Source of the DNA: Xenorhabdus mauleonii
Lineage (GTDB): Bacteria; Pseudomonadota; Gammaproteobacteria; Enterobacterales; Enterobacteriaceae
Direction of reading: 5' to 3'
DNA length: 52,252 nt
NCBI RefSeq assembly: GCF_900113945.1
Contig: NZ_FORG01000014.1
Span: 1-52,252, forward strand
Shown: in pieces, positions 21,910 through 29,824 of the stretch
Position numbering within the stretch: position 1 is the first letter of the stretch
How the letters are laid out: each line of letters starts with the position of its first letter
The notes under the pieces: generated by a model
The model's input: the letters and a program-made list of their open reading frames with translations, nothing else
Told to the model about the DNA's origin: nothing
Database searches by the model: none
Made by a program: the position numbers and the translations under genes

Positions 21910-22818
21910 ATGAAAAAAAAATTAACAGAAAAATTAACAACGATAAAAAAAGAAAAAATAAAAACGGAACGTAATTTCGGGAATAATTTAAAAGAACTCA
22001 TTAATCACCATCTTGATTGTGCTGAAAAAGACTGGCAACAAGTCCGGCATAATTTCAATGAATGCACTATATCACCGGATGATATTAATGATCTTAATCG
22101 TCAATCTATAGATGGTGAATCGATAAGCGATGAATATATAACTGATGGTTCTATAAATAGCATTGGCAAGAATATTGTTTCTGAACCAATAAGCTCTTTT
22201 CCACCTTCTTATTACAGACATGCAAATAATATTGAATCCACATTAAAAAAAGAGATGATAGAAACGCTTATCCCCGGCTATCCATTTTTAGAAAATAATA
22301 AACCCGAAGTCGGTGAATTCGTGGCATTCATGATGGATATGAGGAATTCCAGCTCCAGCTTTAAACAGTATTCCACTTCTCCCATTATAGAATGCGGATT
22401 ACAAAAAATTTTCTATGAAACATCTTCATTGATTCCGGCAATTACTTATACCGCAGCACAAGAAGGTGGGAAAGTAACAGAATTATTGGGGGACGGGGCA
22501 TTAATTTTATTTCACATTAAACCGGGCAATCTCATTAATGTAATCAATAGGGCTTATGTGGCCGCCGAAATATGCATTAATAATACAATGCATCACGTTA
22601 ATGATATTTTATGGCAGCGATATAAATTTCCGCCATTAAAAATCGGGATCGGGCTGTCTTATGGCTCTGCCATTATTAAGGTCATGAACGTCAGCGGGTA
22701 TCACCCTAAAGTCATAGGTCAATGTGTTTGGGAAGCCGCCAAATTAAGTAATGGCGAAAATACAATAGGATTATCAAAAGAAATAGAGGAAATATTAAAT
22801 TTAACTAAAGCATATTGA
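21910..22818 (+). CDS. Class III nucleotide-cyclase-like protein, divergent catalytic residues
   Basis: The 302-residue product has a lysine-rich, then polar, low-complexity N-terminal half (1-130) and a C-terminal domain resembling class III adenylate/guanylate cyclases. Both metal-binding aspartates are visible: Asp143 in VAFMMDMRNSS and Asp195 in TELLGDGALILF. Glu191, four residues before Asp195, occupies the base-selecting position that is Glu in guanylate cyclases and Lys in adenylate cyclases. In the last motif (HPKVIGQCVWEAAKLS) the catalytic Asn is Trp274 and the transition-state Arg is Lys278, so activity may be altered or lost. No membrane segment is seen. The LLM monooxygenase gene starts 22 bases downstream, so the two are probably one operon. 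Base use is AT-rich, suggesting transfer. The family assignment is fair; the substrate is unknown. Confidence 0.7.
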   Translation: MKKKLTEKLTTIKKEKIKTERNFGNNLKELINHHLDCAEKDWQQVRHNFNECTISPDDINDLNRQSIDGESISDEYITDGSINSIGKNIVSEPISSFPPSYYRHANNIESTLKKEMIETLIPGYPFLENNKPEVGEFVAFMMDMRNSSSSFKQYSTSPIIECGLQKIFYETSSLIPAITYTAAQEGGKVTELLGDGALILFHIKPGNLINVINRAYVAAEICINNTMHHVNDILWQRYKFPPLKIGIGLSYGSAIIKVMNVSGYHPKVIGQCVWEAAKLSNGENTIGLSKEIEEILNLTKAY

Positions 22819-22840
22819 TATTTAGTAAATAGGAAATCTT

Positions 22841-24139
22841 ATGTCCAGTACAAGAATAATGCATCTTAACTGTCATATTGTCGGAGTCGGCCAGCATCCT
22901 GCTGGATGGAGAACCCAAAAAGATACCCAAGCCTTTATAAATCCCCATTTTTATCAAAAAATAGCAAAGTTAGCAGAATTAGGTAAATTTGACGCCTTGT
23001 TCTTTTCTGATTCACTCGCTTTGCACGGACACGCCCACGGCCCTTCACAAATGTTAGATCCCCTGATTGTCTCGGCATCACTTTTACCAGTCACAAAACA
23101 CATTGGGTTTATCTGTACCGCATCAACGACCTTTAGTGATCCATTTATTTTAGCGAGGCAGTTTTTGACCTTAGATCATCTCAGTCATGGTCGAATGGGT
23201 TGGAACGCCGTTACGACATACAATCCAGCCGCCTCAAAGAATTTTGGCAAAACATCGCTGCCCAGCGCATCAGAACGCTACACACGGGCAGAAGAATTCG
23301 TTCAGGTTGCGATTAAATTATGGCGAAGTTGGGAGAAAGACGCGCTGGTTGCAAATGCCAAAAGTGGTGTGTTTGCCGACCCCAGCAAGGTCAATAGCAT
23401 TGACCACCACGGGCAATACTACGCCGTAAAAGGACCTTTGACACTTCCCCGCAGCCCCCAAGGGATCCCGCTTCTGGTTCAGTCCGGCTCATCTGAAGCA
23501 GGCCAGGAAATGGCAACTAAATATGCTGATGTTGTCTTTACTTCACAGACCTCTTTCGAGCGGGCAAAACATTTTTATCACCAGATGAAAACGAAAGTGA
23601 AAACCAAAAAGCGCAGCGAAAATTCACTGAAAATTTTGCCGGGCTTGTTCCCTGTCATCGGCTCAACACTGGCGGAAGCACAAGCAAGAAAAGCAAGAAT
23701 GGATGAACTCAGAAATGTGGATGAAGATATTATCATGTTGTCGCGGCAACTAGGGCTGGAACCTGATGACCTGAAATTACACCAACCGTTGCCTTATCAC
23801 CTCATAGAAAAATCATCCAAGGATATCATTTCCAAGGGATTCTCATCAGAAATAATCAAGTTGGCCCGAGCCGGCAATCTCACTGTTTATCAGCTTATTT
23901 TGCAAAATATGGGAATGCACCGAATGGTGCTGGGAACCCCCGAAATGATCGCTGATGATATGGAAAAATGGTTTTTAGAAAATGCTGCCGATGGGTTTAA
24001 TCTGAATTTTGATGCGTTTCCGGATGCGCTTCAAGTGATGGTCGAACACGTTATTCCCTTATTGCAAAAAAGGAACCTCTTTCGGTTCGACTATACAGAA
24101 CACACCATCCGAGAACGCTTTGGCGTAGCGTGTGAATGA
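22841..24139 (+). CDS. LLM-class flavin-dependent monooxygenase (NtaA/SnaA/DszA family)
   Basis: A 432-residue luciferase-like monooxygenase of the nitrilotriacetate/pristinamycin/dibenzothiophene-sulfone group. These enzymes use reduced FMN from a separate reductase and O2 on small molecules. Family features are the start MHLNCHIVGVGQHPAGWR, LGKFDALFFSDS, ARQFLTLDHLSHGRMGWNAVTT, the QSGSSEAGQEMATKYADVVF flavin-phosphate region, and the late GFNLNFDAFPDAL. The substrate cannot be read from sequence, and no flavin reductase is adjacent. It is 22 bases after the cyclase-like gene, with a weak AGGAAA ribosome binding site, so probably cotranscribed. It is absent from the E. coli version of this locus. 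Confidence 0.85.
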   Translation: MSSTRIMHLNCHIVGVGQHPAGWRTQKDTQAFINPHFYQKIAKLAELGKFDALFFSDSLALHGHAHGPSQMLDPLIVSASLLPVTKHIGFICTASTTFSDPFILARQFLTLDHLSHGRMGWNAVTTYNPAASKNFGKTSLPSASERYTRAEEFVQVAIKLWRSWEKDALVANAKSGVFADPSKVNSIDHHGQYYAVKGPLTLPRSPQGIPLLVQSGSSEAGQEMATKYADVVFTSQTSFERAKHFYHQMKTKVKTKKRSENSLKILPGLFPVIGSTLAEAQARKARMDELRNVDEDIIMLSRQLGLEPDDLKLHQPLPYHLIEKSSKDIISKGFSSEIIKLARAGNLTVYQLILQNMGMHRMVLGTPEMIADDMEKWFLENAADGFNLNFDAFPDALQVMVEHVIPLLQKRNLFRFDYTEHTIRERFGVACE

Positions 24140-24174
24140 CTTATGACAAAGACAGCCGTTTAAACATAGTAAAT

Positions 24175-24300
24175 AAAGCCCGTGGTGTGATTACCATGTG
24201 GATACCGGATTCCTTTCAAGGCAGCTGGATTGAAGTTGAAGCAACCGGCGCAGATGAAAACCAGCGCTGGCCGCTATGATTGATCTGGTTTTGGTGACGA
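24175..24300 (+). pseudogene. Decayed second copy of the 3' half of npr
   Basis: The stretch aligns without gaps to npr 21286-21380 at a constant offset of 2889 bases, including the shared block TTGAAGTTGAAGCAACCGG. After that comes a one-base deletion and further similarity up to TGACGA. The conceptual peptide GVITMWIPDSFQGSWIEVEA mirrors [20 protein letters not shown] of NPr, then the frame is lost. No N-terminal half or active His is left. The copy sits exactly downstream of the cyclase/monooxygenase pair, so the pair is bracketed by intact npr and this fragment. Confidence 0.85.
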
Positions 24301-24321
24301 CTCGCGCTTGCCATGCGAAAT

Positions 24322-25317
24322 TTATTGGGGATAAAACCGATTATTTTGAATCTGAATATTCTCATCAAAAGATAACGTCCCACCTTGAACGATTAAATCT
24401 AAATGATGGCTGCCGATTGCCCCACCGCCTAATCCAAGGTGCAAACCGGGATGTCGCTCTTCAAAGCCGGCATTTAATCCATAAAGCCGTTTAACGCCGC
24501 AATTGGTGCCGATACCAAACTCTTCAATCACACTATTGCTTGGGTTAGCAGATAGATATTTATCAAAATCTTGAGAGAAATTGTGATCATGGCATTCAAA
24601 ATCAATGATTTTGCTATTTTTGACTGTCATTTTAAAAAAATCTTTTACGACGCCATACTTAATGGCAAAGGGGACTGTACTGAGAAAAGTGCCGCTGAAT
24701 ATAATATCACCTTCCAAGTTATGGAACTTTGTTGCAATTTCCCCCGGCGTTAAATCATAGTTTCCTGTACCATCTATAGAAGTCCATGACTGGTTTTCGC
24801 TCATTGTTGCAACTAATGAATAATCATTTTTTTGTTTAAAAATAACTTGCTTACTTATTACTGCATTAGCGATTAATAATTTATTTCTATTTTTAATGGC
24901 ACTGATATCTTCGGAAAAAGAGTCATAAAAATGATTGCTGTAATCTTTAAACAAGATGGATTTATTCCAATATTTCTGCATTATCTTTTTTATTGGAGGA
25001 AGAAATTCCGGGCCGGCAGAGCTAAATGGTTTTAATGTTGATGAAAGATAGAAAAATATAAAAACATCACATTTCTCAATCTGTTCAGTTAAAATACCTG
25101 ATGGCGTTTCATTAAGTGACACAGAACAAATATCCAATAACGGCAATGTATCAGAAACCTTGATAATATTTTTTACAATATTTTTATGATTTACATCCCA
25201 CCCAATCAACAAGTGAATAATCTCTGCATTATCTGCTTTTTCCTTGACGGCAGGATGGTTAAATAAACAAGATAACATATTTCTTATACTGTTGTTTTCT
25301 TTATCAGTTAATTGCAT
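24322..25317 (-). CDS. M29 aminopeptidase-like metalloprotein
   Basis: The 331-residue product resembles thermophilic/leucyl aminopeptidases of family M29 in its second half. NYDLTPGEIATKFHNLEGDIIF matches the family's PGGEV segment (possible metal ligand Glu193). VIEEFGIGTN (265-272), FEERHPGLHLGLGGG (Glu287, His293) and GSHHLDLIV (His305, Asp307) supply the remaining expected dinuclear-metal ligands. The N-terminal half (1-170) is weakly conserved and the protein is about 80 residues shorter than typical M29 enzymes. GAGG upstream supports the ATG at 25317. It is the next gene downstream of the 39-residue peptide ORF, with a hairpin between. It could process that peptide or bind it; this is inference. 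AT-rich, likely acquired. Confidence 0.65.
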   Translation of the reverse strand: MQLTDKENNSIRNMLSCLFNHPAVKEKADNAEIIHLLIGWDVNHKNIVKNIIKVSDTLPLLDICSVSLNETPSGILTEQIEKCDVFIFFYLSSTLKPFSSAGPEFLPPIKKIMQKYWNKSILFKDYSNHFYDSFSEDISAIKNRNKLLIANAVISKQVIFKQKNDYSLVATMSENQSWTSIDGTGNYDLTPGEIATKFHNLEGDIIFSGTFLSTVPFAIKYGVVKDFFKMTVKNSKIIDFECHDHNFSQDFDKYLSANPSNSVIEEFGIGTNCGVKRLYGLNAGFEERHPGLHLGLGGGAIGSHHLDLIVQGGTLSFDENIQIQNNRFYPQ

Positions 25318-25421
25318 GATAACCTCATAACTATAACTTCATAATTAATGGCAGGAAATAATAATAAATTAATCATAAACGAATTTATCCAGCCACATAA
25401 TTACCAATGACTCAATACTTA

Positions 25422-25447
25422 TTTCAAATTAACTCATTAATTTGAAA
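25422..25447. other. Perfect 11-bp intercistronic hairpin
   Basis: TTTCAAATTAA (25422-25432) is perfectly complementary to 25437-25447, with a 4-base loop. It lies between the small peptide ORF and the M29-like gene. It could act as a partial terminator or mRNA stabiliser giving more peptide than enzyme. The stem is AT-rich. Confidence 0.6.
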
Positions 25448-25520
25448 TTCTTTGGGTAACATTGGGAATATGCAGCTGGGATTAGCATGTTACTATTATA
25501 ATATCTTAACTATAGAAGAT

Positions 25521-25640
25521 TTAAACAGGCCACATAGAAGTCCCGAATGGAACGACTGCTTTTTCCTGCATAATTTCAACTGCCTCTACAAAAGTTTCTT
25601 CTTCAAGCCATTCATTTAAATCAATATTGCTGTTTTCCAT
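25521..25640 (-). CDS. 39-residue peptide ORF, candidate RiPP precursor
   Basis: An unlisted short ORF with a clear ribosome binding site (AGAGG five bases before the ATG at 25640). The peptide starts MENSNIDLNEWLEEETF, is strongly acidic (nine Glu/Asp in the first 26 residues) and has leader-like helix propensity with a hydrophobic face (L8, W11, L12, F17, V18, V21, I23). After Lys27 its character changes to an uncharged segment ending VVPFGTSMWPV, with Thr, Ser, Trp and two Pro. Such an acidic leader plus short hydrophobic core is typical of ribosomally made, modified peptides. The M29-like gene follows on the same strand, and an LLM monooxygenase is nearby. I know no named precursor family that it matches. 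An expressed regulatory or signalling peptide is the main alternative. Confidence 0.6.
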   Translation of the reverse strand: MENSNIDLNEWLEEETFVEAVEIMQEKAVVPFGTSMWPV

Positions 25641-26243
25641 AGTTACCTCTTTCTATTTTTAGAACTAGATGAAATAGAGAATCTCTTTAAAGAGTTTGTT
25701 TTGGAGTTTGTAATTTAAAAGTGACTGAAATAACATTATTAACAACACAGAATTACCACCAAAACAGAATAAATGTATACCACGATATTTAAATAAACGT
25801 TCAATAAACAGACTATTTAATTTTTACGAAACCATTTTGTGAAACTATGATGTTTCAGATAATCTCTCACATCACCCATAAACTTCCATTACTTGATTAA
25901 ATTTCTGGTGAATAAATTAATGTCTATTCAAAACATCCTATGGTCATTTTCCAAATATTTTCTAAAATACCGCCATCAAATTCTATTTCAGTCTAAATAT
26001 AGTAGTGTTATCTTCTATTACTCTGTCATTCAACGCTCAGGGCCAGAATATTATTAACACACTAACTAATAAATTTAGTTAGGAATAAATAATATTATGC
26101 CACTTACAAATATTCCCCTTATTACAGTTTAAGTAACCTCAAATAATAATTAAATGCATGAACAATTTGGAAAATACTTATCATTTAGGGGTAGTTATAC
26201 ACACATTTATATATAAACAGATCTGAGTTTGGAGACTTATTTC
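25641..26243. promoter_or_regulatory. AT-rich divergent region between peptide ORF and racemase gene
   Basis: About 600 bases with very low GC. It must contain the promoters of the - strand peptide ORF and the + strand racemase. Apart from the inverted repeat at 26062 and an 11-codon ORF at 26097-26132 (MPLTNIPLITV, low confidence), I see no feature. Confidence 0.5.
26062..26082. promoter_or_regulatory. 8-bp perfect inverted repeat, operator-like
   Basis: CTAACTAA (26062-26069) and TTAGTTAG (26075-26082) form a perfect palindrome with a 5-base spacer, about 160 bases before the racemase start. The size and symmetry fit a dimeric regulator's site or a small RNA hairpin. No regulator is encoded nearby. 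Confidence 0.4.
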
Positions 26244-27476
26244 ATGAATTTTAATAGGACAGTACTCACTGTCGTTCTTGGCCTAATTTTGTGCCAAGGC
26301 GTAGCTCAAGCAGCTCCAACACTTTCTTTAAATAACACGCAAGCAGAAAGCATTGCACAAAACAACAACGCTTGGGTTGAAATCAATACCGAGATTTTTG
26401 AAAACAATATCCACACACTACAAAAAAAACTGAATAAAGGCACTAAAATGTGTGCGGTTTTGAAAGGTGATGCTTATGGTCATGGTATTGGTTTGTTGAT
26501 GCCATCCATCATTAAAACTGGCGTACCCTGTGTAGGAATCACCAGTAACGAAGAAGCTCGCATTGTGCGTGAAAGCGGCTTCAAAGGTCAGCTTATCCGT
26601 ATCCGCACAGCCGACGTGAGAGAAATTGAAAGCACACTGGGCTATGATATGGAAGAGATGGTTGGCGATCTGGAACAGGCGCAGGCTGTTGATGCCTTGG
26701 CTAAAAAACACGGCAAACAACTGCGTGTGCACCTGGTACTGAACACCGGCCTGATGAGCCGCAATGGTCTGGAAATGAAGACCGAACAAGGTAGGCAAGA
26801 CGCATTGAAAATCGTTCAGTTGCCTAACCTGAAACTGGTCGGCATGATGAGCCACCATGCTCTTACCGATCTGAATGTCATTCGTACAAGCATCAAAAAT
26901 TTCAAAGAACAAACTTCTTGGTTGATCAAAACTGCCAAACTGAACCGAGATGACATCACTTTGCATGCATCAAGTTCTTTTGCATCCGCCAGCATCCCGG
27001 AAGCCCAGTTCGATATGGTACGCGTTGGTAGCGCACTTTACGGCGCCCTGAGTGACAGCCATCCAGAATATAAGCCGTTGATCGCGTTAAAAACCCGTGT
27101 TGTTTCTGTGAAATCATATCCAAAAGGCAATGGCGTCAGCTACGACAACACATACATCCTCAAGCGTGATTCCAAACTCGCCAACCTGCCTGTTGGTTTC
27201 TCTGACGGTGTCAGTTCCACTCTGTCAAACAAGGCTTATGTTCTGATCAACGGACACCGTGCACCAATTGTCGGCCTCATTTCCATGAACACCACCATGG
27301 TCGACGTGACGGATCTGCCCGATGTGAAAGCCGGTGATGAAGTTGTCATTTTCGGTAAGCAAAAGAATGAGGAAATCACTCAGTCTGATATTCAGAAATG
27401 GAGTGGTATGCACATTGTTGAACTGACTTCCATTTGGGGAGAAACCAACCCGAAAATCACGGTGAAAGCACGTTAA
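26244..27476 (+). CDS. bsr: Periplasmic broad-specificity amino acid racemase (Bsr/alanine racemase family)
   Basis: A PLP enzyme that racemises several amino acids in the periplasm, making non-canonical D-amino acids that can enter peptidoglycan and affect biofilms. The 410-residue product has a signal peptide ending near AQA (residue 23). The PLP lysine is Lys74 in KGDAYGHG. The second catalytic Tyr is near residue 300 in GNGVSYDNTY. Arg119/Arg121 (LIRIRTAD) and Asn174 (SRNGLE) coincide with residues that mark broad-specificity enzymes of the BsrV type rather than Alr. The ATG at 26244 is decided by TTTGGAG nine bases upstream; a TTG five codons earlier is rejected. D-amino-acid supply could be relevant to the nearby peptide locus, but this is speculation. 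Confidence 0.9.
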   Translation: MNFNRTVLTVVLGLILCQGVAQAAPTLSLNNTQAESIAQNNNAWVEINTEIFENNIHTLQKKLNKGTKMCAVLKGDAYGHGIGLLMPSIIKTGVPCVGITSNEEARIVRESGFKGQLIRIRTADVREIESTLGYDMEEMVGDLEQAQAVDALAKKHGKQLRVHLVLNTGLMSRNGLEMKTEQGRQDALKIVQLPNLKLVGMMSHHALTDLNVIRTSIKNFKEQTSWLIKTAKLNRDDITLHASSSFASASIPEAQFDMVRVGSALYGALSDSHPEYKPLIALKTRVVSVKSYPKGNGVSYDNTYILKRDSKLANLPVGFSDGVSSTLSNKAYVLINGHRAPIVGLISMNTTMVDVTDLPDVKAGDEVVIFGKQKNEEITQSDIQKWSGMHIVELTSIWGETNPKITVKAR

Positions 27477-27487
27477 TTCACAGTGCC

Positions 27488-27605
27488 ATACCCTATGAAT
27501 TTCGAATTACACCAAGCAAGGCGGCAAGAGAATCCCCCAAAGCATAGATAACCGTATATTTATACAAACGGTGATCGGGGTGAATGCGTGCTGCCAATAA
27601 AGGGG
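27488..27605 (+). repeat. ERIC-like repeat after the racemase gene
   Basis: Recognisable blocks are ATACCCTATGAATTTCGAATTA, then GCAAGGCGGCAAGAGAATCCCC, AGCATAGATAACCGTAT and CGGGGTGAATGCGTG. These follow the order of the classical ERIC consensus. The right end is diverged, so the end coordinate is approximate. The open frame on the opposite strand here is a repeat shadow. Confidence 0.7.
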
Positions 27606-27755
27606 TAATCAGGAAGGCAGTGGGTATGAATGATATCGAATTATTCTTATAACTGGTGGTTAGCAACCTTTTCACATTAAAAACACAAAACAGTTCGTGA
27701 TCATGATCTCTTTATTTTCACGCCAGAACAGCCTAATATCATTTTAAACACTTTG

Positions 27756-27796
27756 AAAATAACACCCCCCCTCCTTGTGACGTGGGGTGTTATTTT
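27756..27796 (+). terminator. Strong hairpin with U-run just upstream of rnk
   Basis: AAAATAACACCCC (27756-27768) pairs perfectly over 13 bp with 27784-27796, ending in TTTT. It looks like an intrinsic terminator, but lies only 26 bases before the rnk start codon and 280 bases after the racemase. It may end the racemase transcript or attenuate rnk. Confidence 0.75.
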
Positions 27797-27822
27797 GTAT
27801 TGAGTCTAATTTGGAGCGTGGT

Positions 27823-28233
27823 ATGAAAAAACCTAAAATTATCATCAATGAACTGGATGCAGAACGTTTAGATTCTCTGTTGGAACAGCCTGCGTTTGCT
27901 AATACCAGCATCGCAGATGCCTTGAATGAAGAGCTGGATAGAGCGGAAATCGTGCCTCCGGTTGATATTCCGGCTGATGTTGTCACCATGAATAGTGAAA
28001 TTCGCTTTATCGATTTGGGCAGCAATGAAGAGCGCATTCGCACACTGGTCTATCCGGCATCCCTGAAAGACAGCACGAAACATCTGTCAGTCATGGCTCC
28101 TTTGGGTGCCGCACTTTTGGGTCTTCGGGTCAATGCCGAGATTACGTGGGAATTACCAAACGGTGAAAAAACCCGCATAAAAGTATTAGAAATACTTTAC
28201 CAACCAGAAGCTGCAGGTGAATATCACCGCTAA
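27823..28233 (+). CDS. rnk: Nucleoside diphosphate kinase regulator Rnk
   Basis: Rnk is a GreA/B-like protein with a short coiled coil that binds RNA polymerase and affects nucleotide pools. The 136-residue product matches the family length. It has the start [20 protein letters not shown] and the C-terminal FKBP-like fold with [22 protein letters not shown]. The start at 27823 is supported by TTGGAG upstream; an extended start at 27787 would fall inside the hairpin. Confidence 0.95.
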   Translation: MKKPKIIINELDAERLDSLLEQPAFANTSIADALNEELDRAEIVPPVDIPADVVTMNSEIRFIDLGSNEERIRTLVYPASLKDSTKHLSVMAPLGAALLGLRVNAEITWELPNGEKTRIKVLEILYQPEAAGEYHR

Positions 28234-28282
28234 TTCCAGCCAGCTCAGTTAGACCGAACTGGCTGCTGTTGATTGAGTATCC

Positions 28283-29626
28283 CTATTGACCGGCGATACT
28301 CATTTCCGGCAGCAACACCGAACCACACTGAATATTGCTGCGTGTTTCGATATCATTGCCAATTGTGACCATATTCGCCCACATATCTTTCAGATTGCCT
28401 GCGATGGTGATTTCACTGACGGGATATTGGATCTCGCCATTTTCGACCCAGAAACCGGATGCACCGCGGGAATAATCCCCCGTCACCGCGCTGACGCCTT
28501 GCCCCATCAATTCGGTGACAATCAAGCCGGTACCCATTTCACGCAACAAACCGTCAAAATCCAACCCTTGGCCTGCAATATGCCAGTTATGAATTCCTCC
28601 GGCGTGACCGGTGTTCACCATTCCCAGCTTACGGGCAGAATAGGAAGTCAGCAGCCAAGTCTGCAAAATCCCTTCTTTGACAATATCACGTGACGTAGTA
28701 CGCACACCTTCGCTGTCAAATGGGGTGGAAGCCAGACCGCGCAATAAATGCGGCTGCTCTGTAATGGTCAGCCATGAAGGCAGGATCGGTTTGCCCAGGC
28801 TATCCAACAAGAAAGAAGACTTACGGTAAATGCTGCTGCCGCTGATCGCGCCGACCAAATGGCCGAATAACCCTGTCGCGACTTCCGCAGAGAAAATCAC
28901 CGGCGCTTTCATCGTTGGTAACTTACGCGCCCCAAGACGTGAAAGCGTACGGCGGGCACATTCCTGACCAACCCACTCCGGCGATTTCAACTCATCAAAA
29001 TGGCGGCTCACCGTATAAGCGTAATCACGCTCCATGTTGCCATCTTGTTCAGCGATCACACAGCTAGACATTGAGTGGCGACTTGAGCAGTAACTTTGCA
29101 GCATGCCATGACTATTGCCAAATACCCGAATACCATAATGGCTGTTGAAACTGCCACCTTCGGTATTGGTAATGCGTTCATCAGCCTGCAACGAGGCTTG
29201 TTCAGCGCGCGCAGCCAACTCAATGGCCATGTCTGCATTCAGGTCAGCGGGATGGAAAAGATCCAGCTCCGGTGCCTCAAATGCCAATAATTCCTTATCG
29301 GCCGGGCCGGCATAAGGATCGGGAGACGTATAGCGAGCGATATCAATGGCGGCCTGAACAGTACGGGCAATGGCTTCAGGACTCAAATCTGTTGAGGAAG
29401 CACTGCCTTTGCGCTGCTGGTGGTAAACCGTGATCCCTAGCGCCCCATCGCTGTTGAATTCAACATTTTCGACTTCACTGAAACGGGTACTGACGCTAAT
29501 TCCCGTGGTTTTATTGACCGCGACTTCCGCAGCATCACAACCGGACTTCGCTAATTCCAGAGCATGGGCAACTGCATCTTCCAGTTGCTTGCGTTGCTCC
29601 GCGATTTGTTGATTAGTGACTATCAT
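28283..29626 (-). CDS. pmbA: Metalloprotease PmbA/TldE subunit
   Basis: PmbA (TldE) is the non-catalytic partner in the TldD/TldE zinc metalloprotease. It matures microcin B17 in E. coli by removing its leader, helps degrade CcdA, and can act in other peptide-maturation pathways. The 447-residue product has the conserved ending [20 protein letters not shown] and GTVLLPEM-like [11 protein letters not shown]. It lacks the HExxxH motif, as expected for TldE. Its partner tldD lies at 34605-36050, 5 kb away on the same strand. This leader-removing pair so near a putative peptide precursor is worth noting, though both are core genes. Confidence 0.95.
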   Translation of the reverse strand: MIVTNQQIAEQRKQLEDAVAHALELAKSGCDAAEVAVNKTTGISVSTRFSEVENVEFNSDGALGITVYHQQRKGSASSTDLSPEAIARTVQAAIDIARYTSPDPYAGPADKELLAFEAPELDLFHPADLNADMAIELAARAEQASLQADERITNTEGGSFNSHYGIRVFGNSHGMLQSYCSSRHSMSSCVIAEQDGNMERDYAYTVSRHFDELKSPEWVGQECARRTLSRLGARKLPTMKAPVIFSAEVATGLFGHLVGAISGSSIYRKSSFLLDSLGKPILPSWLTITEQPHLLRGLASTPFDSEGVRTTSRDIVKEGILQTWLLTSYSARKLGMVNTGHAGGIHNWHIAGQGLDFDGLLREMGTGLIVTELMGQGVSAVTGDYSRGASGFWVENGEIQYPVSEITIAGNLKDMWANMVTIGNDIETRSNIQCGSVLLPEMSIAGQ

Positions 29627-29824
29627 TAATTAACCGTAATCCATTGAATTAAAGATGAAATTCGTCAGAAAAAATGCCTTATGCCGGTTCATCGCATTAA
29701 TGCCGAGTGGTAATCAGGCAATTTTCCCAGTTACAATACACAATATTAGGATGTTAACACCCACCGGACGATAGGTCATTCTCCAAAACGCACCTTACCC
29801 GGCCTTTTTAGAAGGAAAACGATT

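Noticed and set aside
21910..22818. Pycsar-type anti-phage cyclase
   Set aside because: The domain is cyclase-like, but no TIR, transmembrane or other Pycsar effector gene is adjacent, and the catalytic Asn/Arg are replaced. The neighbour is a metabolic monooxygenase.
21427..24300. An integrative mobile element with npr as attachment site
   Set aside because: No integrase, transposase or excisionase gene is present between the npr copies, and no exact att core could be defined.
24276..24494. 72-codon frame after the npr remnant
   Set aside because: It joins the frame-shifted npr fragment to antisense of the M29-like gene, so it is a by-product of decay.
26097..26132. 11-codon ORF MPLTNIPLITV upstream of the racemase
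   Set aside because: AGGA is 11 or more bases away, the ORF is too short to judge coding potential, and the region is AT-rich. It is mentioned only as a possible leader peptide.
27493..27675. 60-codon - strand frame after the racemase
   Set aside because: It is the translation of an ERIC-like repeat.
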